Source of the DNA: an uncultured Pelagimonas sp.
GTDB taxonomy: Bacteria > Pseudomonadota > Alphaproteobacteria > Rhodobacterales > Rhodobacteraceae
Reading direction: 5' to 3'
Assembly: GCF_947498515.1 (NCBI RefSeq)
Contig: NZ_CANMKO010000012.1
Span: forward strand, 1-64,000
DNA: 64,000 nucleotides
Below the pieces are notes generated by a model. The model made no database searches. It saw only the letters and a list, made by a program, of their open reading frames with translations, and had not been told where the DNA came from. This document shows positions 52,448-61,048 of the stretch, one piece after another (positions within the stretch are counted from its first letter, which is position 1; each line of letters begins with the position of its first letter). The position numbers and the translations under genes are program-made.

Positions 52448-53470
52448 TTGATTCTCGACCAGATCATCGACAATTCGCGTGCTGCTTGCCCGCGTATCGT
52501 TTTGCCCGAAGGTGATGACCCGCGCATCATCGAGGCCGCCATTCGCGCCAAGCAAAACGGCATTGCCGATGTTATTCTTTTGGCCAACCCCGACGCCTTT
52601 GCAAATGCCGCCGCCTCGTTTGACTGCAGCGATACCCTATCGGTTATCGACCCGGCGACGTCGGACAAGCTAGACGCCTATAGCGCGGCCTATCTTGAGC
52701 TGCGCCGTCACAAGGGCATGACCGAAGAGCGCGCGCGCCAAGATATGTCAGCACCGCTTGGCTATGCGGCGATGATGGTGCGTTTGGGCGATGCGGATGG
52801 AACTTTGGGGGGCGCTGTTGCCACCACCGCCGACACTGTGCGCGCGGCCTTGCAAATCATTGGCAAAGCCCCCGGTGTCGATGCGGTTTCCAGCTGTTTC
52901 TTGATGTTGCTTGCTGCGCCGCATGAACGGGCGGTGATCTTTGGCGATTGTGGTCTGATCCTCCAACCTAGCGACACCGAGCTGGCCAATATCGCCATGT
53001 CTTCGGCCAAATCGCTGGTGGCCTTGACGGGCGAAGAGCCGCGCGTCGCCATGTTGTCGTTTTCGACAATGGGTAGCGTCACCAAAGAGGCGCATGAATC
53101 GCTCGAACGCATCGAAAGCGCCGTGGCGATGATCCGTGCTCAAGCCCCGGATTTGAAAATTGATGGCGAAATGCAGTTTGACGCCGCGCTGATCCCAGAG
53201 GTGGCCAGCTCCAAGGCCCCGGAATCCGAGGTGGCGGGGCGCGCCAACGTGTTTGTTTTCCCAAGCCTGAGCGCCGGAAATATCGGCTATAAAATCGCGC
53301 AACGAATTGGTGGGGCGACCGCTCTTGGTCCAATCCTCCAAGGGCTGGCCCATCCTGCAAATGATCTATCCCGCGGCTGTAGCGCTGATGACGTTTATCA
53401 AATGATCGCTATCACCGGGGCACAAACGGTTTCGGTTGGGTCGGACCATACAACAAAGGGCGTTGCATGA
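52448..53470 (+). CDS. pta: Phosphate acetyltransferase
   Basis: 340 residues from a TTG at 52448, placed by GGGAGGAG upstream and by ILDQIIDNSRAACPRIVLPEGDDPRI, the start expected in the family. It moves the acetyl group of acetyl phosphate to CoA. VGSDHT at the end and FSTMGSVTKEAHE in the middle match the Pta core without the N-terminal DRTGG domain. It completes the Xsc route to acetyl-CoA. The rare start may lower its translation relative to xsc. Confidence 0.92.
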   Translation: MILDQIIDNSRAACPRIVLPEGDDPRIIEAAIRAKQNGIADVILLANPDAFANAAASFDCSDTLSVIDPATSDKLDAYSAAYLELRRHKGMTEERARQDMSAPLGYAAMMVRLGDADGTLGGAVATTADTVRAALQIIGKAPGVDAVSSCFLMLLAAPHERAVIFGDCGLILQPSDTELANIAMSSAKSLVALTGEEPRVAMLSFSTMGSVTKEAHESLERIESAVAMIRAQAPDLKIDGEMQFDAALIPEVASSKAPESEVAGRANVFVFPSLSAGNIGYKIAQRIGGATALGPILQGLAHPANDLSRGCSADDVYQMIAITGAQTVSVGSDHTTKGVA

Positions 53471-53568
53471 CCGTGTTCCGCCCTTTGTCAGCGCCTAAAC
53501 CGCAGATCAAAACGATCTCGGCCTCATCAATAAAGCACATTGATCCATCGTGTCTTTTTGCGCCCGTT

Positions 53569-53590
53569 GCCCTAGCCTCAGAGGGCTTTT
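53569..53590 (+). terminator. Possible terminator after pta
   Basis: GCCCT, eight-base loop, AGGGC, then TTTT. The stem is short (5 bp). It lies about 100 bases after the pta stop in the 207-base gap before the YeiH gene. Confidence 0.35.
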
Positions 53591-53677
53591 CGCGAAACTC
53601 CACACTGGCAAAACGCCAGAACTCGACTCTCGGACGGGCGGCATTTGCTGCCATCCAACCCTGAAAGGCCCGGCCAA

Positions 53678-54715
53678 ATGGCGGACACGCGGACATCTCC
53701 TTTTGCAGCCTACAGCGTTGCCAACCTGAGCCAAAAGGCACAGGTTCTGTTTCCGGGCGTCGCGGTTTCCTTGCTCGTCGCGGTTGCGGCCAAATTCCTA
53801 TCTGAACACTACGCCACCCCCGCCATGCTGATGGCTTTGCTCCTTGGGATTGCGGTCCATTTCCTAGCCGAAGATGAAAAATGCGCCCCCGGTATCGCCT
53901 TTTCCGCCCGCACCGTTCTGCGTGTTGGGGTGGCGTTCTTGGGCGCGCGTATCAGTATCGACTTGCTAGTCGGTCTTGGTGGCCCGCTGATCGCGTTGGT
54001 AATCGGTGGCGTTTTGGCGACCATCGCCTTTGGCCTCGCGGTAGGGCGGTTTTTTGGCCACAAATGGCGGTTTTCTCTTTTGACGGCCGGGTCCGTTGCC
54101 ATCTGTGGGGCAAGTGCCGCCATGGCTATCGGCGCTATTCTGCCCCGCGATGAGCGTTCCGAAGAACGGCTAATTTTCACGGTTGTCGGCGTCACCGTTT
54201 TGTCCACTTTGGCGATGATCCTCTATCCAATTTTGGCCGAGATGTTGAACATGAATACGACCGAAGCTGGGGTCTTCATTGGCGGCACAATTCATGACGT
54301 GGCCCAAGTTGTCGGCGCTGGCTTTTCGATCTCTGTCGAAACTGGCGACACCGCAACCTTGGTGAAACTGATCCGCGTTGCCATGTTGGCCCCGGTCGTC
54401 CTTGTTGCCTCCATCGCGATCCGCTCGATGGCGTCGGCGACACCGGGTGAAACCCGCCCGCCGCTTTTGCCGTTCTTTGTACTGGCCTTCCTCATCCTCG
54501 CTGGTCTGAATTCGGCGCATCTTATCCCGGCCGCATTGGCAGAACTTCTAAGCCAAGCATCGCGTTGGCTTTTGCTGATCGCCATCGCCGCCGTGGGCAT
54601 GAAAACCAACCTCAAACAGGTGCTCGGCGTCGGAGCCGCAGCCATTGCCCTGATTGTGGTCGAAACACTCTTTATCGGGGCCTTCATCCTTTTGGGGATC
54701 CGTCTCATCACCTGA
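53678..54715 (+). CDS. YeiH-family (putative sulfate exporter) membrane protein
   Basis: 345 residues from ATG 53678 with GAAAGG upstream. About ten hydrophobic segments; RTVLRVGVAFLGARIS, SVAICGASAAMAIGAI and FIGGTIHDVAQVVGAG identify the PF03601/YeiH family. Members have been linked to export of sulfur oxyanions, but the substrate is not settled. Between xsc-pta and soeABC a role in sulfite or sulfate disposal is a reasonable inference. Confidence 0.85.
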   Translation: MADTRTSPFAAYSVANLSQKAQVLFPGVAVSLLVAVAAKFLSEHYATPAMLMALLLGIAVHFLAEDEKCAPGIAFSARTVLRVGVAFLGARISIDLLVGLGGPLIALVIGGVLATIAFGLAVGRFFGHKWRFSLLTAGSVAICGASAAMAIGAILPRDERSEERLIFTVVGVTVLSTLAMILYPILAEMLNMNTTEAGVFIGGTIHDVAQVVGAGFSISVETGDTATLVKLIRVAMLAPVVLVASIAIRSMASATPGETRPPLLPFFVLAFLILAGLNSAHLIPAALAELLSQASRWLLLIAIAAVGMKTNLKQVLGVGAAAIALIVVETLFIGAFILLGIRLIT

Positions 54716-54743
54716 TCAAACCGCAGCAGAACAAGGGCGCCAG

Positions 54744-57575
54744 ATGACATTCCAGCAACCTGAACTAGACACCAGCCCCAAGGTTTCGGACGAGGTCCGC
54801 AAAACCACTTGCTATATGTGCGCCTGTCGCTGCGGGATCAACGTGCACATGAAGGATGGAAAGGTCGCCTACATCGAAGGCAACCGCGACCATCCGGTGA
54901 ACAAGGGCGTGCTCTGTGCCAAAGGGTCCGCTGGCATCATGCAACACAACGCGCCGTCGCGGTTACGCGCACCGATGAAACGGGTTGGGCCGCGTGGGTC
55001 GGGTGAGTTCGAAGAGATCAGCTGGGACGAGGCCTTTGACATCGCGGCCTCTCATCTCAAACCTTTGCGTGAAAAGGCGCCCGAAAAACTCGCGTTTTTC
55101 ACCGGTCGCGATCAATCTCAAAGCTTCACAAGCCTCTGGGCGCAAAGTTTCGGCACGCCAAATTACGCGGCGCATGGCGGCTTTTGTTCGGTCAATATGG
55201 CGGCTGCGGGCATCTACACGATGGGTGGTGCGTTCTGGGAATTTGGTCAGCCGGATTGGGAGCATACCAAGCTTTTCATGATTTTCGGTGTCGCCGAAGA
55301 CCACGACAGCAATCCAATCAAGGCGGGCATTGGCAAAATCAAAGGTCGCGGTGCCAAGGTGATTGGCGTTAACCCGATCCGCTCGGGTTATAACGCGGTG
55401 GCCGACGAATGGGTTGGGATCACGCCGGGCACCGATGGGTTGTTCATCCTTGCGATGGTGCATGAGCTGCTCAAGGCGGGGCGGATCGACCTCGACTATC
55501 TGGCGCGCTACACCAATGCGCCGGTCCTTTTGGATTGCGATCCAAAATCGGACAACTTTGGCCTGTTCTTGCGTGATGATGATGGCAAGCCACAGGTCAT
55601 TGACCGCAAAACCAAAGAGCTGGTTGCCTTTGACAAACCCGGTATCATGCCCGACCTAACCGGCCATATCCGCCGCGCCGGTGTCACGCACCATGCCGTT
55701 ATGCATCAGATGGCGGAAAAGTACCTTGATCCGCAATATGCGCCCGAAGCGGTGGCCGAACGCTGTGGCATCCCTGCGACCCGCATTCGCGCACTGGCCG
55801 CTGAACTTGCACGTGTCGCCTTTGAAGAGCCTGTGGTTCTTGATCGCGAATGGACAGATTTCCGGGGTGAAACCCACGCCCAAATGATTGGTCGTCCGGT
55901 ATCCTTCCATTCCATGCGCGGAATTTCGGCGCATTCGAATGGATTCCAAACCTGCCGTGCCCTGCACGTTCTGCAAATCTTGCTTGGTGCGGTCGAAACC
56001 CCCGGTGGCTTCCGCTTTAAACCGCCCTATCCCAAACCGATCGAGGCCCACCCCAAACCCCATTGCGGTGTGGTTCCCGGCCAACCGCTTGATGGCCCCC
56101 ATCTCGGATTTGTGCGCGGCCCCGAGGACTTGATGCTCAACAAGGATGGCAGCGCCGCCCGGATCGACAAGGCCTTTACCTGGGAAAACCCGATGTCCTC
56201 GCACGGGTTGATGCATATGGTGATCGCCAATGCCCATGCCGGTGATCCGTATAAGATTGACACGCTGTTCCTTTATATGGCGAACATGTCGTGGAATTCG
56301 TCGATGAATACATCCGGCGTCATGAAGATGCTCACGGACAAGGATGAAAACGGCAATTACGTCATTCCAAACATCATCTATTCCGACGCCTATAGTTCGG
56401 AAATGGTGGCCTATGCCGATCTAATCCTGCCCGATACCACCTATCTGGAACGGCATGATTGTATCTCGATGCTCGATCGCCCGATCTCCGAACCTGATGG
56501 TGCCGCCGATGCGATCCGCTGGCCGGTGGTCGAACCTGACCGCGATGTGCGCGGTTTCCAAACGGCGCTGATCCAGCTGGGGGTCAAACTTGGTCTCCCG
56601 GCCTTTATCAACGAAGACGGCAGCGCCAAATACACCGACTATGCCGATTACATCACCAATCACGAACGCAAGCCGGGCATCGGCCCGCTCACCGGTTGGC
56701 GTATCGGCGAAGATGGATTCAACACCGGGCGCGGCGCCCCGAATGACGCGCAACTGGATAGCTACATCGAAAATGGCGGCTTTCACGTTCATCACATCCC
56801 GGCCGAAGCCAGCTATTTCAAACCGTGGAACGCCGCCTATCAGGACTGGGCCGTTGATCTCGGCCTTTATGACGCGCCGACGCCCTATATCTTTCAGCTC
56901 TATTCCGAACCGGTGCGCAAATTCCAACGCGCCGCCGAAGGCCACGGCGACCACCAGCCGCCCGATCACTTGCGTGAACGTCTCAAAAAGGTCATGCAAC
57001 CGCTGCCCGAATGGTACGAACCCTTCGAAGGCACCATGGTTGATCCCGACCGCTACCCGGTCCACGCGCTGACCCAACGTCCGATGGCGATGTATCACAG
57101 TTGGGGCACGCAAAACGCGTGGCTGCGCCAGCTTCATGGTCGCAATCCGCTCTATTTGCCGACAAAACTGATGCGAGAACACGATCTTTCCGATGGCGAT
57201 TGGGCGCGGGTAAGCTCGGCCCATGGGGAAATCACGGTGCCGGTCATGGAAATGGCCGCACTCAACGAAAAAACCGTCTGGACATGGAACGCCATTGGCA
57301 AACGCAAAGGTGCTTGGGCGCTCGACAATGACGCCCCCGAAGCCACCAAAGGGTTTTTGCTCAACCACTTGATCAACGAACTTTTGCCGCCGCGCGGTGA
57401 TGGGCAACGTTGGGCCAACTCCGACCCGATCACCGGCCAAGCCGCGTGGTTTGACCTCAAGGTCCGGATCGAGAAAACCACGGCCCCGATTGAGGAAAGC
57501 CAACCCAGCGTGCCGCCGCAAAAATCCCCTGTCGGCCAAGGTCCAAAAGAACTGCGCTGGAAGGTGGGCAAATGA
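54744..57575 (+). CDS. soeA: Sulfite dehydrogenase catalytic subunit (SoeA-like molybdopterin oxidoreductase)
   Basis: 943 residues from ATG 54744 (AAGGG upstream). Cys23-x2-Cys26-x3-Cys30-x27-Cys58 holds the N-terminal [4Fe-4S] cluster and NKGVLCAKGSAGIM follows. The molybdenum bis-MGD fold runs to the C-terminal RQLHGRNPLYLPTKL block. There is no Tat signal, in agreement with the cytoplasmic SoeABC of Allochromatium and Ruegeria, which passes electrons from sulfite to the quinone pool through SoeB and SoeC. Linkage to xsc-pta supports sulfite over other DMSO-reductase-family substrates. Long for a DmsA, normal for SoeA. Confidence 0.85.
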   Translation: MTFQQPELDTSPKVSDEVRKTTCYMCACRCGINVHMKDGKVAYIEGNRDHPVNKGVLCAKGSAGIMQHNAPSRLRAPMKRVGPRGSGEFEEISWDEAFDIAASHLKPLREKAPEKLAFFTGRDQSQSFTSLWAQSFGTPNYAAHGGFCSVNMAAAGIYTMGGAFWEFGQPDWEHTKLFMIFGVAEDHDSNPIKAGIGKIKGRGAKVIGVNPIRSGYNAVADEWVGITPGTDGLFILAMVHELLKAGRIDLDYLARYTNAPVLLDCDPKSDNFGLFLRDDDGKPQVIDRKTKELVAFDKPGIMPDLTGHIRRAGVTHHAVMHQMAEKYLDPQYAPEAVAERCGIPATRIRALAAELARVAFEEPVVLDREWTDFRGETHAQMIGRPVSFHSMRGISAHSNGFQTCRALHVLQILLGAVETPGGFRFKPPYPKPIEAHPKPHCGVVPGQPLDGPHLGFVRGPEDLMLNKDGSAARIDKAFTWENPMSSHGLMHMVIANAHAGDPYKIDTLFLYMANMSWNSSMNTSGVMKMLTDKDENGNYVIPNIIYSDAYSSEMVAYADLILPDTTYLERHDCISMLDRPISEPDGAADAIRWPVVEPDRDVRGFQTALIQLGVKLGLPAFINEDGSAKYTDYADYITNHERKPGIGPLTGWRIGEDGFNTGRGAPNDAQLDSYIENGGFHVHHIPAEASYFKPWNAAYQDWAVDLGLYDAPTPYIFQLYSEPVRKFQRAAEGHGDHQPPDHLRERLKKVMQPLPEWYEPFEGTMVDPDRYPVHALTQRPMAMYHSWGTQNAWLRQLHGRNPLYLPTKLMREHDLSDGDWARVSSAHGEITVPVMEMAALNEKTVWTWNAIGKRKGAWALDNDAPEATKGFLLNHLINELLPPRGDGQRWANSDPITGQAAWFDLKVRIEKTTAPIEESQPSVPPQKSPVGQGPKELRWKVGK

Positions 57576-57669
57576 TCCTATCGACTCAAATTGCCAAGAA
57601 AACTCCGGGGGTTCGGGGGCTGGCCCCCGTGCGCCACATCGCAACACAGCCAACACCGGAGGCCGACCA

Positions 57670-58419
57670 ATGACCTCACTTCCCGAAACCACAACGCGCA
57701 AGCTTGGCCTTGTTATTGACCTTGATACCTGTGTCGGTTGCCATGCTTGTGTGATCTCCTGCAAAGGCTGGAACACTGAAAACTACGGGGCACCGCTTTC
57801 GGATCAAGATCCATATGGTGCCGACCCGGTTGGCACCTTTCTCAACCGCGTCCATAGTTACGAGGTCCAGCCCGATCAGGGCGCTGCGCAATTGGTGCAT
57901 TTCCCCAAATCCTGCCTGCACTGCGACGATGCCCCCTGCGTGACCGTTTGCCCGACCGGGGCAAGCTACAAGCGCGTCGAAGACGGCATCGTTTTGGTAA
58001 ACGAAAGCGATTGTATCGGCTGTGGCCTTTGCGCGTGGTCCTGCCCTTATGGTGCCCGCGAACTCGACGCCGCCGAAGGGGTGATGAAAAAATGCACCCT
58101 CTGCGTTGACCGCATCTACAATGAAAACCTCCCCGAGGAAGATCGCGAACCGGCCTGTGTCCGGACCTGCCCCGCCGGGGCCCGTCATTTTGGTGATTTC
58201 GCCGATCCAGACAGCAACGTCTCGAAACTTAGCGCCGAACGCGGCGGCATGGATTTGATGCCCGAACAGGGCACCAAGCCGGTCAACAAGTACCTGCCCC
58301 CACGTCCCAAAGACAGTTGGGAGGGCGAGGTCGACGTGCTTGCCCCATGGCTTGAACCCGTCGCACAGGAACCACAGGGCTTCCTTGGGTGGCTCGACAA
58401 AGCACTGGAGAAAATCTGA
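57670..58419 (+). CDS. soeB: Sulfite dehydrogenase iron-sulfur subunit
   Basis: 249 residues from ATG 57670 (GGAGG upstream). Four ferredoxin-like Cys groups: CVGCHACVISC, CLHCDDAPCVTVCP, CIGCGLCAWSCP and CTLC with ACVRTCP. The expected electron wire between SoeA and SoeC. Gap to soeA is 94 bases, and the stop overlaps the soeC start. Confidence 0.88.
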   Translation: MTSLPETTTRKLGLVIDLDTCVGCHACVISCKGWNTENYGAPLSDQDPYGADPVGTFLNRVHSYEVQPDQGAAQLVHFPKSCLHCDDAPCVTVCPTGASYKRVEDGIVLVNESDCIGCGLCAWSCPYGARELDAAEGVMKKCTLCVDRIYNENLPEEDREPACVRTCPAGARHFGDFADPDSNVSKLSAERGGMDLMPEQGTKPVNKYLPPRPKDSWEGEVDVLAPWLEPVAQEPQGFLGWLDKALEKI

Positions 58420-59291
58420 TGCATCCAGCTCCCTCCGTTATCGTCTTTACCACCCTGTCCGGCCTTGGCCTTGGTCTGTTGTTCTGGCTGGGTATTGACC
58501 CCGACCCGAGCCGTGGCTGGGTTGGTTTTACCTTTTTCCTGATTGCCTTCGCCCTGACCATCGGTGGGCTCATGGCCTCAACCTTTCACCTTGGCCGCCC
58601 GGAACGCGCGCTCAAAGCCTTTAGCCAATGGCGCTCAAGCTGGCTTAGCCGCGAGGCATGGGCCGCCGTATCCGCCCTTGTTTTGATGGGGCTCTATGGT
58701 TTCTTCCTGATCATTTTCGACACCCATATTGGCATCCTTGGCTGGCTCGGGGCGTTGGCTTGTTTGGCGACGGTCGGCACCACGTCGATGATCTATACCC
58801 AGCTCAAGACCGTGCCGCGCTGGCACCACTGGTCAACGCCGATCTTGTTCTTTGCTCTGTCGCTTGGCGGCGGCGCGCTCTTGGCGGGCAAAATCTCAAC
58901 CGCGATTTTCCTGATCGCTGTTGCCGGTTGCGTTCAGGCCTATTGGTTCTGGCAGGGGGATCAACGTTTTGACGAGGCTGGTTCGACCATGGGGACCGCC
59001 ACCGGCCTTGGTGATCGTGGCAAGGTCCGCGCCTTTGAACCGCCTCATACCGGCACCAACTATCTGCTCAACGAATTTGTCTATGTGGTCGGGCGCAAGC
59101 ATGGCGATAAACTACGCCTGATTGCTTTGGGCCTGATGGCGGTTTTGCCGTTGCTTATCTTGCTGACAAACCCGCATCATCTCTTGGCTATCATTGCGGC
59201 CTTGTCGCATCTGGCCGGGGTTGTTGTGGCGCGTTGGTTGTTCTTTGCGCAGGCCGAACACGTTGTTGGCCTCTATTACGGCAAACGTTAA
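58419..59291 (+). CDS. soeC: Sulfite dehydrogenase membrane anchor (DmsC/SoeC family)
   Basis: 290 residues, starting in the soeB stop (TGATG). Eight or so membrane segments, opening SVIVFTTLSGLGLGLLFWLG, with the STFHLGRPERALKAF motif and GTNYLLNEFVYVVGRK near the end, as in the DmsC family. It anchors the complex in the inner membrane and hands electrons to quinone. Confidence 0.88.
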   Translation: MHPAPSVIVFTTLSGLGLGLLFWLGIDPDPSRGWVGFTFFLIAFALTIGGLMASTFHLGRPERALKAFSQWRSSWLSREAWAAVSALVLMGLYGFFLIIFDTHIGILGWLGALACLATVGTTSMIYTQLKTVPRWHHWSTPILFFALSLGGGALLAGKISTAIFLIAVAGCVQAYWFWQGDQRFDEAGSTMGTATGLGDRGKVRAFEPPHTGTNYLLNEFVYVVGRKHGDKLRLIALGLMAVLPLLILLTNPHHLLAIIAALSHLAGVVVARWLFFAQAEHVVGLYYGKR

Positions 59292-59331
59292 CACGGAGAC
59301 GTGAGGGCCGGCGTGTTGCACCGTGCCGTGT

Positions 59332-59363
59332 CGCCCCTAAGGTGCGTAAAACCTTGGGGGGCG
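59332..59363 (+). promoter_or_regulatory. Hairpin covering the Shine-Dalgarno of the VOC gene
   Basis: CGCCCCTAAGGT (59332-59343), loop of seven, ACCTTGGGGGGCG (59351-59363): 11 base pairs with a T/GG interior mismatch. The G run inside the 3' arm is the only ribosome-binding sequence before ATG 59369. Confidence 0.4.
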
Positions 59364-59368
59364 ATGTG

Positions 59369-59713
59369 ATGAAGTTCAACCATGTTGATATTCCGACGAC
59401 AGATCGGTTTGAGGGCGAAATTCCTCTGCCTGATCTGGCGATGACGGTCAGCGATCACAAGAACAATCCGTTCGGCATTCAATGGCAGCGCTACGATGAT
59501 GGCGCGCCCTATCCCGATCTGGTCAAAACCGTTGCCCATGTGGCGTTTGAGGTCCAAGACCTTGCCACCGCGCTATTGGGCCAAAAGGTCATCATAGAAC
59601 CCAATGATCCAATTCCGGGCCTAACCGTCGCCTTTATCGAGGTCAACGGCGCCCCGGTCGAACTGATGCAGATCGACCGGGAGGTTTGCCAAGAGGACAT
59701 TGAGGGGCTTTAG
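59369..59713 (+). CDS. VOC (glyoxalase-like) family protein
   Basis: 114 residues from ATG 59369. NHVDIPTTD, VAHVAFEVQDL and VAFIEVNGAPVELMQ give the beta-alpha-beta-beta-beta VOC pattern with His and Glu metal ligands in the usual places. Substrate unknown. It overlaps the convergent DUF1523 stop by four bases. Confidence 0.75.
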   Translation: MKFNHVDIPTTDRFEGEIPLPDLAMTVSDHKNNPFGIQWQRYDDGAPYPDLVKTVAHVAFEVQDLATALLGQKVIIEPNDPIPGLTVAFIEVNGAPVELMQIDREVCQEDIEGL

Positions 59714-60336
59714 GTCTTCTTCTTGTCGGTGCCCAAGGTCTCTTTCAACCAATCGCCGCCATCATCGATTTTGTCTTCAACGCTTTGAACCACTGGATCA
59801 ATCCGCTTGGCCTGAAAGCGTTTCCACCGCACCCGAACGGCCCAGAACAGAGCGAACAAAGTGACAAGGATCGCAATGTTCATCCACGGGATGATTTGCG
59901 TATCGGGGCTTTCGACTTCGCGTACGGACAAGGCGTTGGGGAAGATCGAGATAAACTCGTTGCGCCACCCATAGTGACGCACGGCAACCCAACGCGGTGC
60001 GTCGGCAGTCGACTTCATGTCGCTTGCCTCGGCATAGAGGTTCGAGGTGTCGAACTTGAAGTACGGTGGCCAACCCCAACCGGTGTCTTCATTGCGATAG
60101 ACCATGATGTCGCCATCAACGTCGACCGTCTGGATAAAGAACACATCGCGTGTCGGTAGCGTTCCGTCGCTGCCCACATCGGCCTGCGCCCAAAACAGGC
60201 TGTTTTCACCGGGATCAACACGCTTTTCATAGGTGTCGGTGATCCGCACGATGTCATGCTGGGGTAGGGTGTAGTGCAAAAAGGCCGCGACAAAGACCCA
60301 AAACACGATGATAAACGCCCATTTTATATATGCCAT
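59710..60336 (-). CDS. DUF1523 family membrane protein
   Basis: 208 residues: N-terminal span (WAFIIVFWVFVAAFLHY), periplasmic domain with HDIVRITDTYEKRVD and GWGWPPYFKFDTSNLYAEA, and a second span at about 150 (MNIAILVTLFALFWAVRV), Lys-rich tail. DUF1523 is widespread in Rhodobacterales and unassigned. It forms a loose minus-strand run with the next two small membrane proteins. Confidence 0.85.
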   Translation of the reverse strand: MAYIKWAFIIVFWVFVAAFLHYTLPQHDIVRITDTYEKRVDPGENSLFWAQADVGSDGTLPTRDVFFIQTVDVDGDIMVYRNEDTGWGWPPYFKFDTSNLYAEASDMKSTADAPRWVAVRHYGWRNEFISIFPNALSVREVESPDTQIIPWMNIAILVTLFALFWAVRVRWKRFQAKRIDPVVQSVEDKIDDGGDWLKETLGTDKKKT

Positions 60337-60348
60337 ACCCAGCCCCTC

Positions 60349-60615
60349 TTAGTGGAAATTCGTCAGATAGATGATGATCGCCACAATGCAGATTGGCAGC
60401 CCATAGACCAGCGCAAACAGCGACCAGCGCCGCAGTTTCTGATGTTTTTCAAGGCCTGCGTCGACAAATGTGTCCAAATCACCGGGTTGCCCGACATCGC
60501 GCCATTCGTCTTCGAGCTCGGCGCGTTTTTGCGCGCGCAGCCGGAGCAGGGTGATCAAGTAGACCACCGACAGCACCACTAGCCCGATTATCAACAAACG
60601 CCCAAGCGCGATCAT
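60349..60615 (-). CDS. Small membrane protein
   Basis: 88 residues from ATG 60615 (AAGGGGAA upstream; the in-frame ATG at 60630 is less well placed). Two hydrophobic segments (LLIIGLVVLSVVYLITLL and LFALVYGLPICIVAIIIYL) with a charged loop containing EDEWRDVGQPGDLDTFV. Unrecognised function; 12 bases before the DUF1523 gene. Confidence 0.75.
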   Translation of the reverse strand: MIALGRLLIIGLVVLSVVYLITLLRLRAQKRAELEDEWRDVGQPGDLDTFVDAGLEKHQKLRRWSLFALVYGLPICIVAIIIYLTNFH

Positions 60616-60676
60616 GGCTTTCCCCTTCACCTAGTCAGGTGATAGCAGGTTTGGCCAAATTCAACCATGTGGCGGG

Positions 60677-61006
60677 TTACCAAGTGTTGGTTTTCCAGCG
60701 GCGTGGCGTTGTGGACGCAACAAGGGCAAGGATCGGCCCCCAAATCACCCCGGCTTTGGCCCCTAAGGTTAGAAAATGCCGTGTGCCATCGGAGTTGGAA
60801 AACAGCAGTTCGGCAACCTGCGGGTTTTCCAATCGGTAAAGAAGGGCAAATCCGATGGCCGACGCAAGCCACAAGATCAACGCCGAGATCAAAACCAAAA
60901 CGGCCATACCGGGAAGGGTTTCGGGTAAAAACGGCTCGATCACACGCGGGATCGCCACGGCCAAAACCATCAAGGCCAAGCTGGGAAGGGCAAGTTCAAG
61001 AAACAT
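60677..61006 (-). CDS. Hypothetical membrane protein
   Basis: 109 residues, three hydrophobic segments (LALPSLALMVLAVAIP, AVLVLISALILWLASAIGF, FLTLGAKAGVIWGPILAL). No motif recognised. The N-terminal MFLELALPSL fits a membrane start. It follows nagA by about 42 bases on the same strand. Confidence 0.65.
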   Translation of the reverse strand: MFLELALPSLALMVLAVAIPRVIEPFLPETLPGMAVLVLISALILWLASAIGFALLYRLENPQVAELLFSNSDGTRHFLTLGAKAGVIWGPILALVASTTPRRWKTNTW

Positions 61007-61048
61007 GATCGAAAGATGGGGCCGGTGCGCGGGGCGGTCAAGCGGGTG

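Noticed and set aside
54744-59291. Reading soeABC as DMSO reductase (dmsABC)
   Set aside because: No Tat signal on the catalytic subunit, and the genes follow xsc-pta, the known context of cytoplasmic sulfite dehydrogenase.
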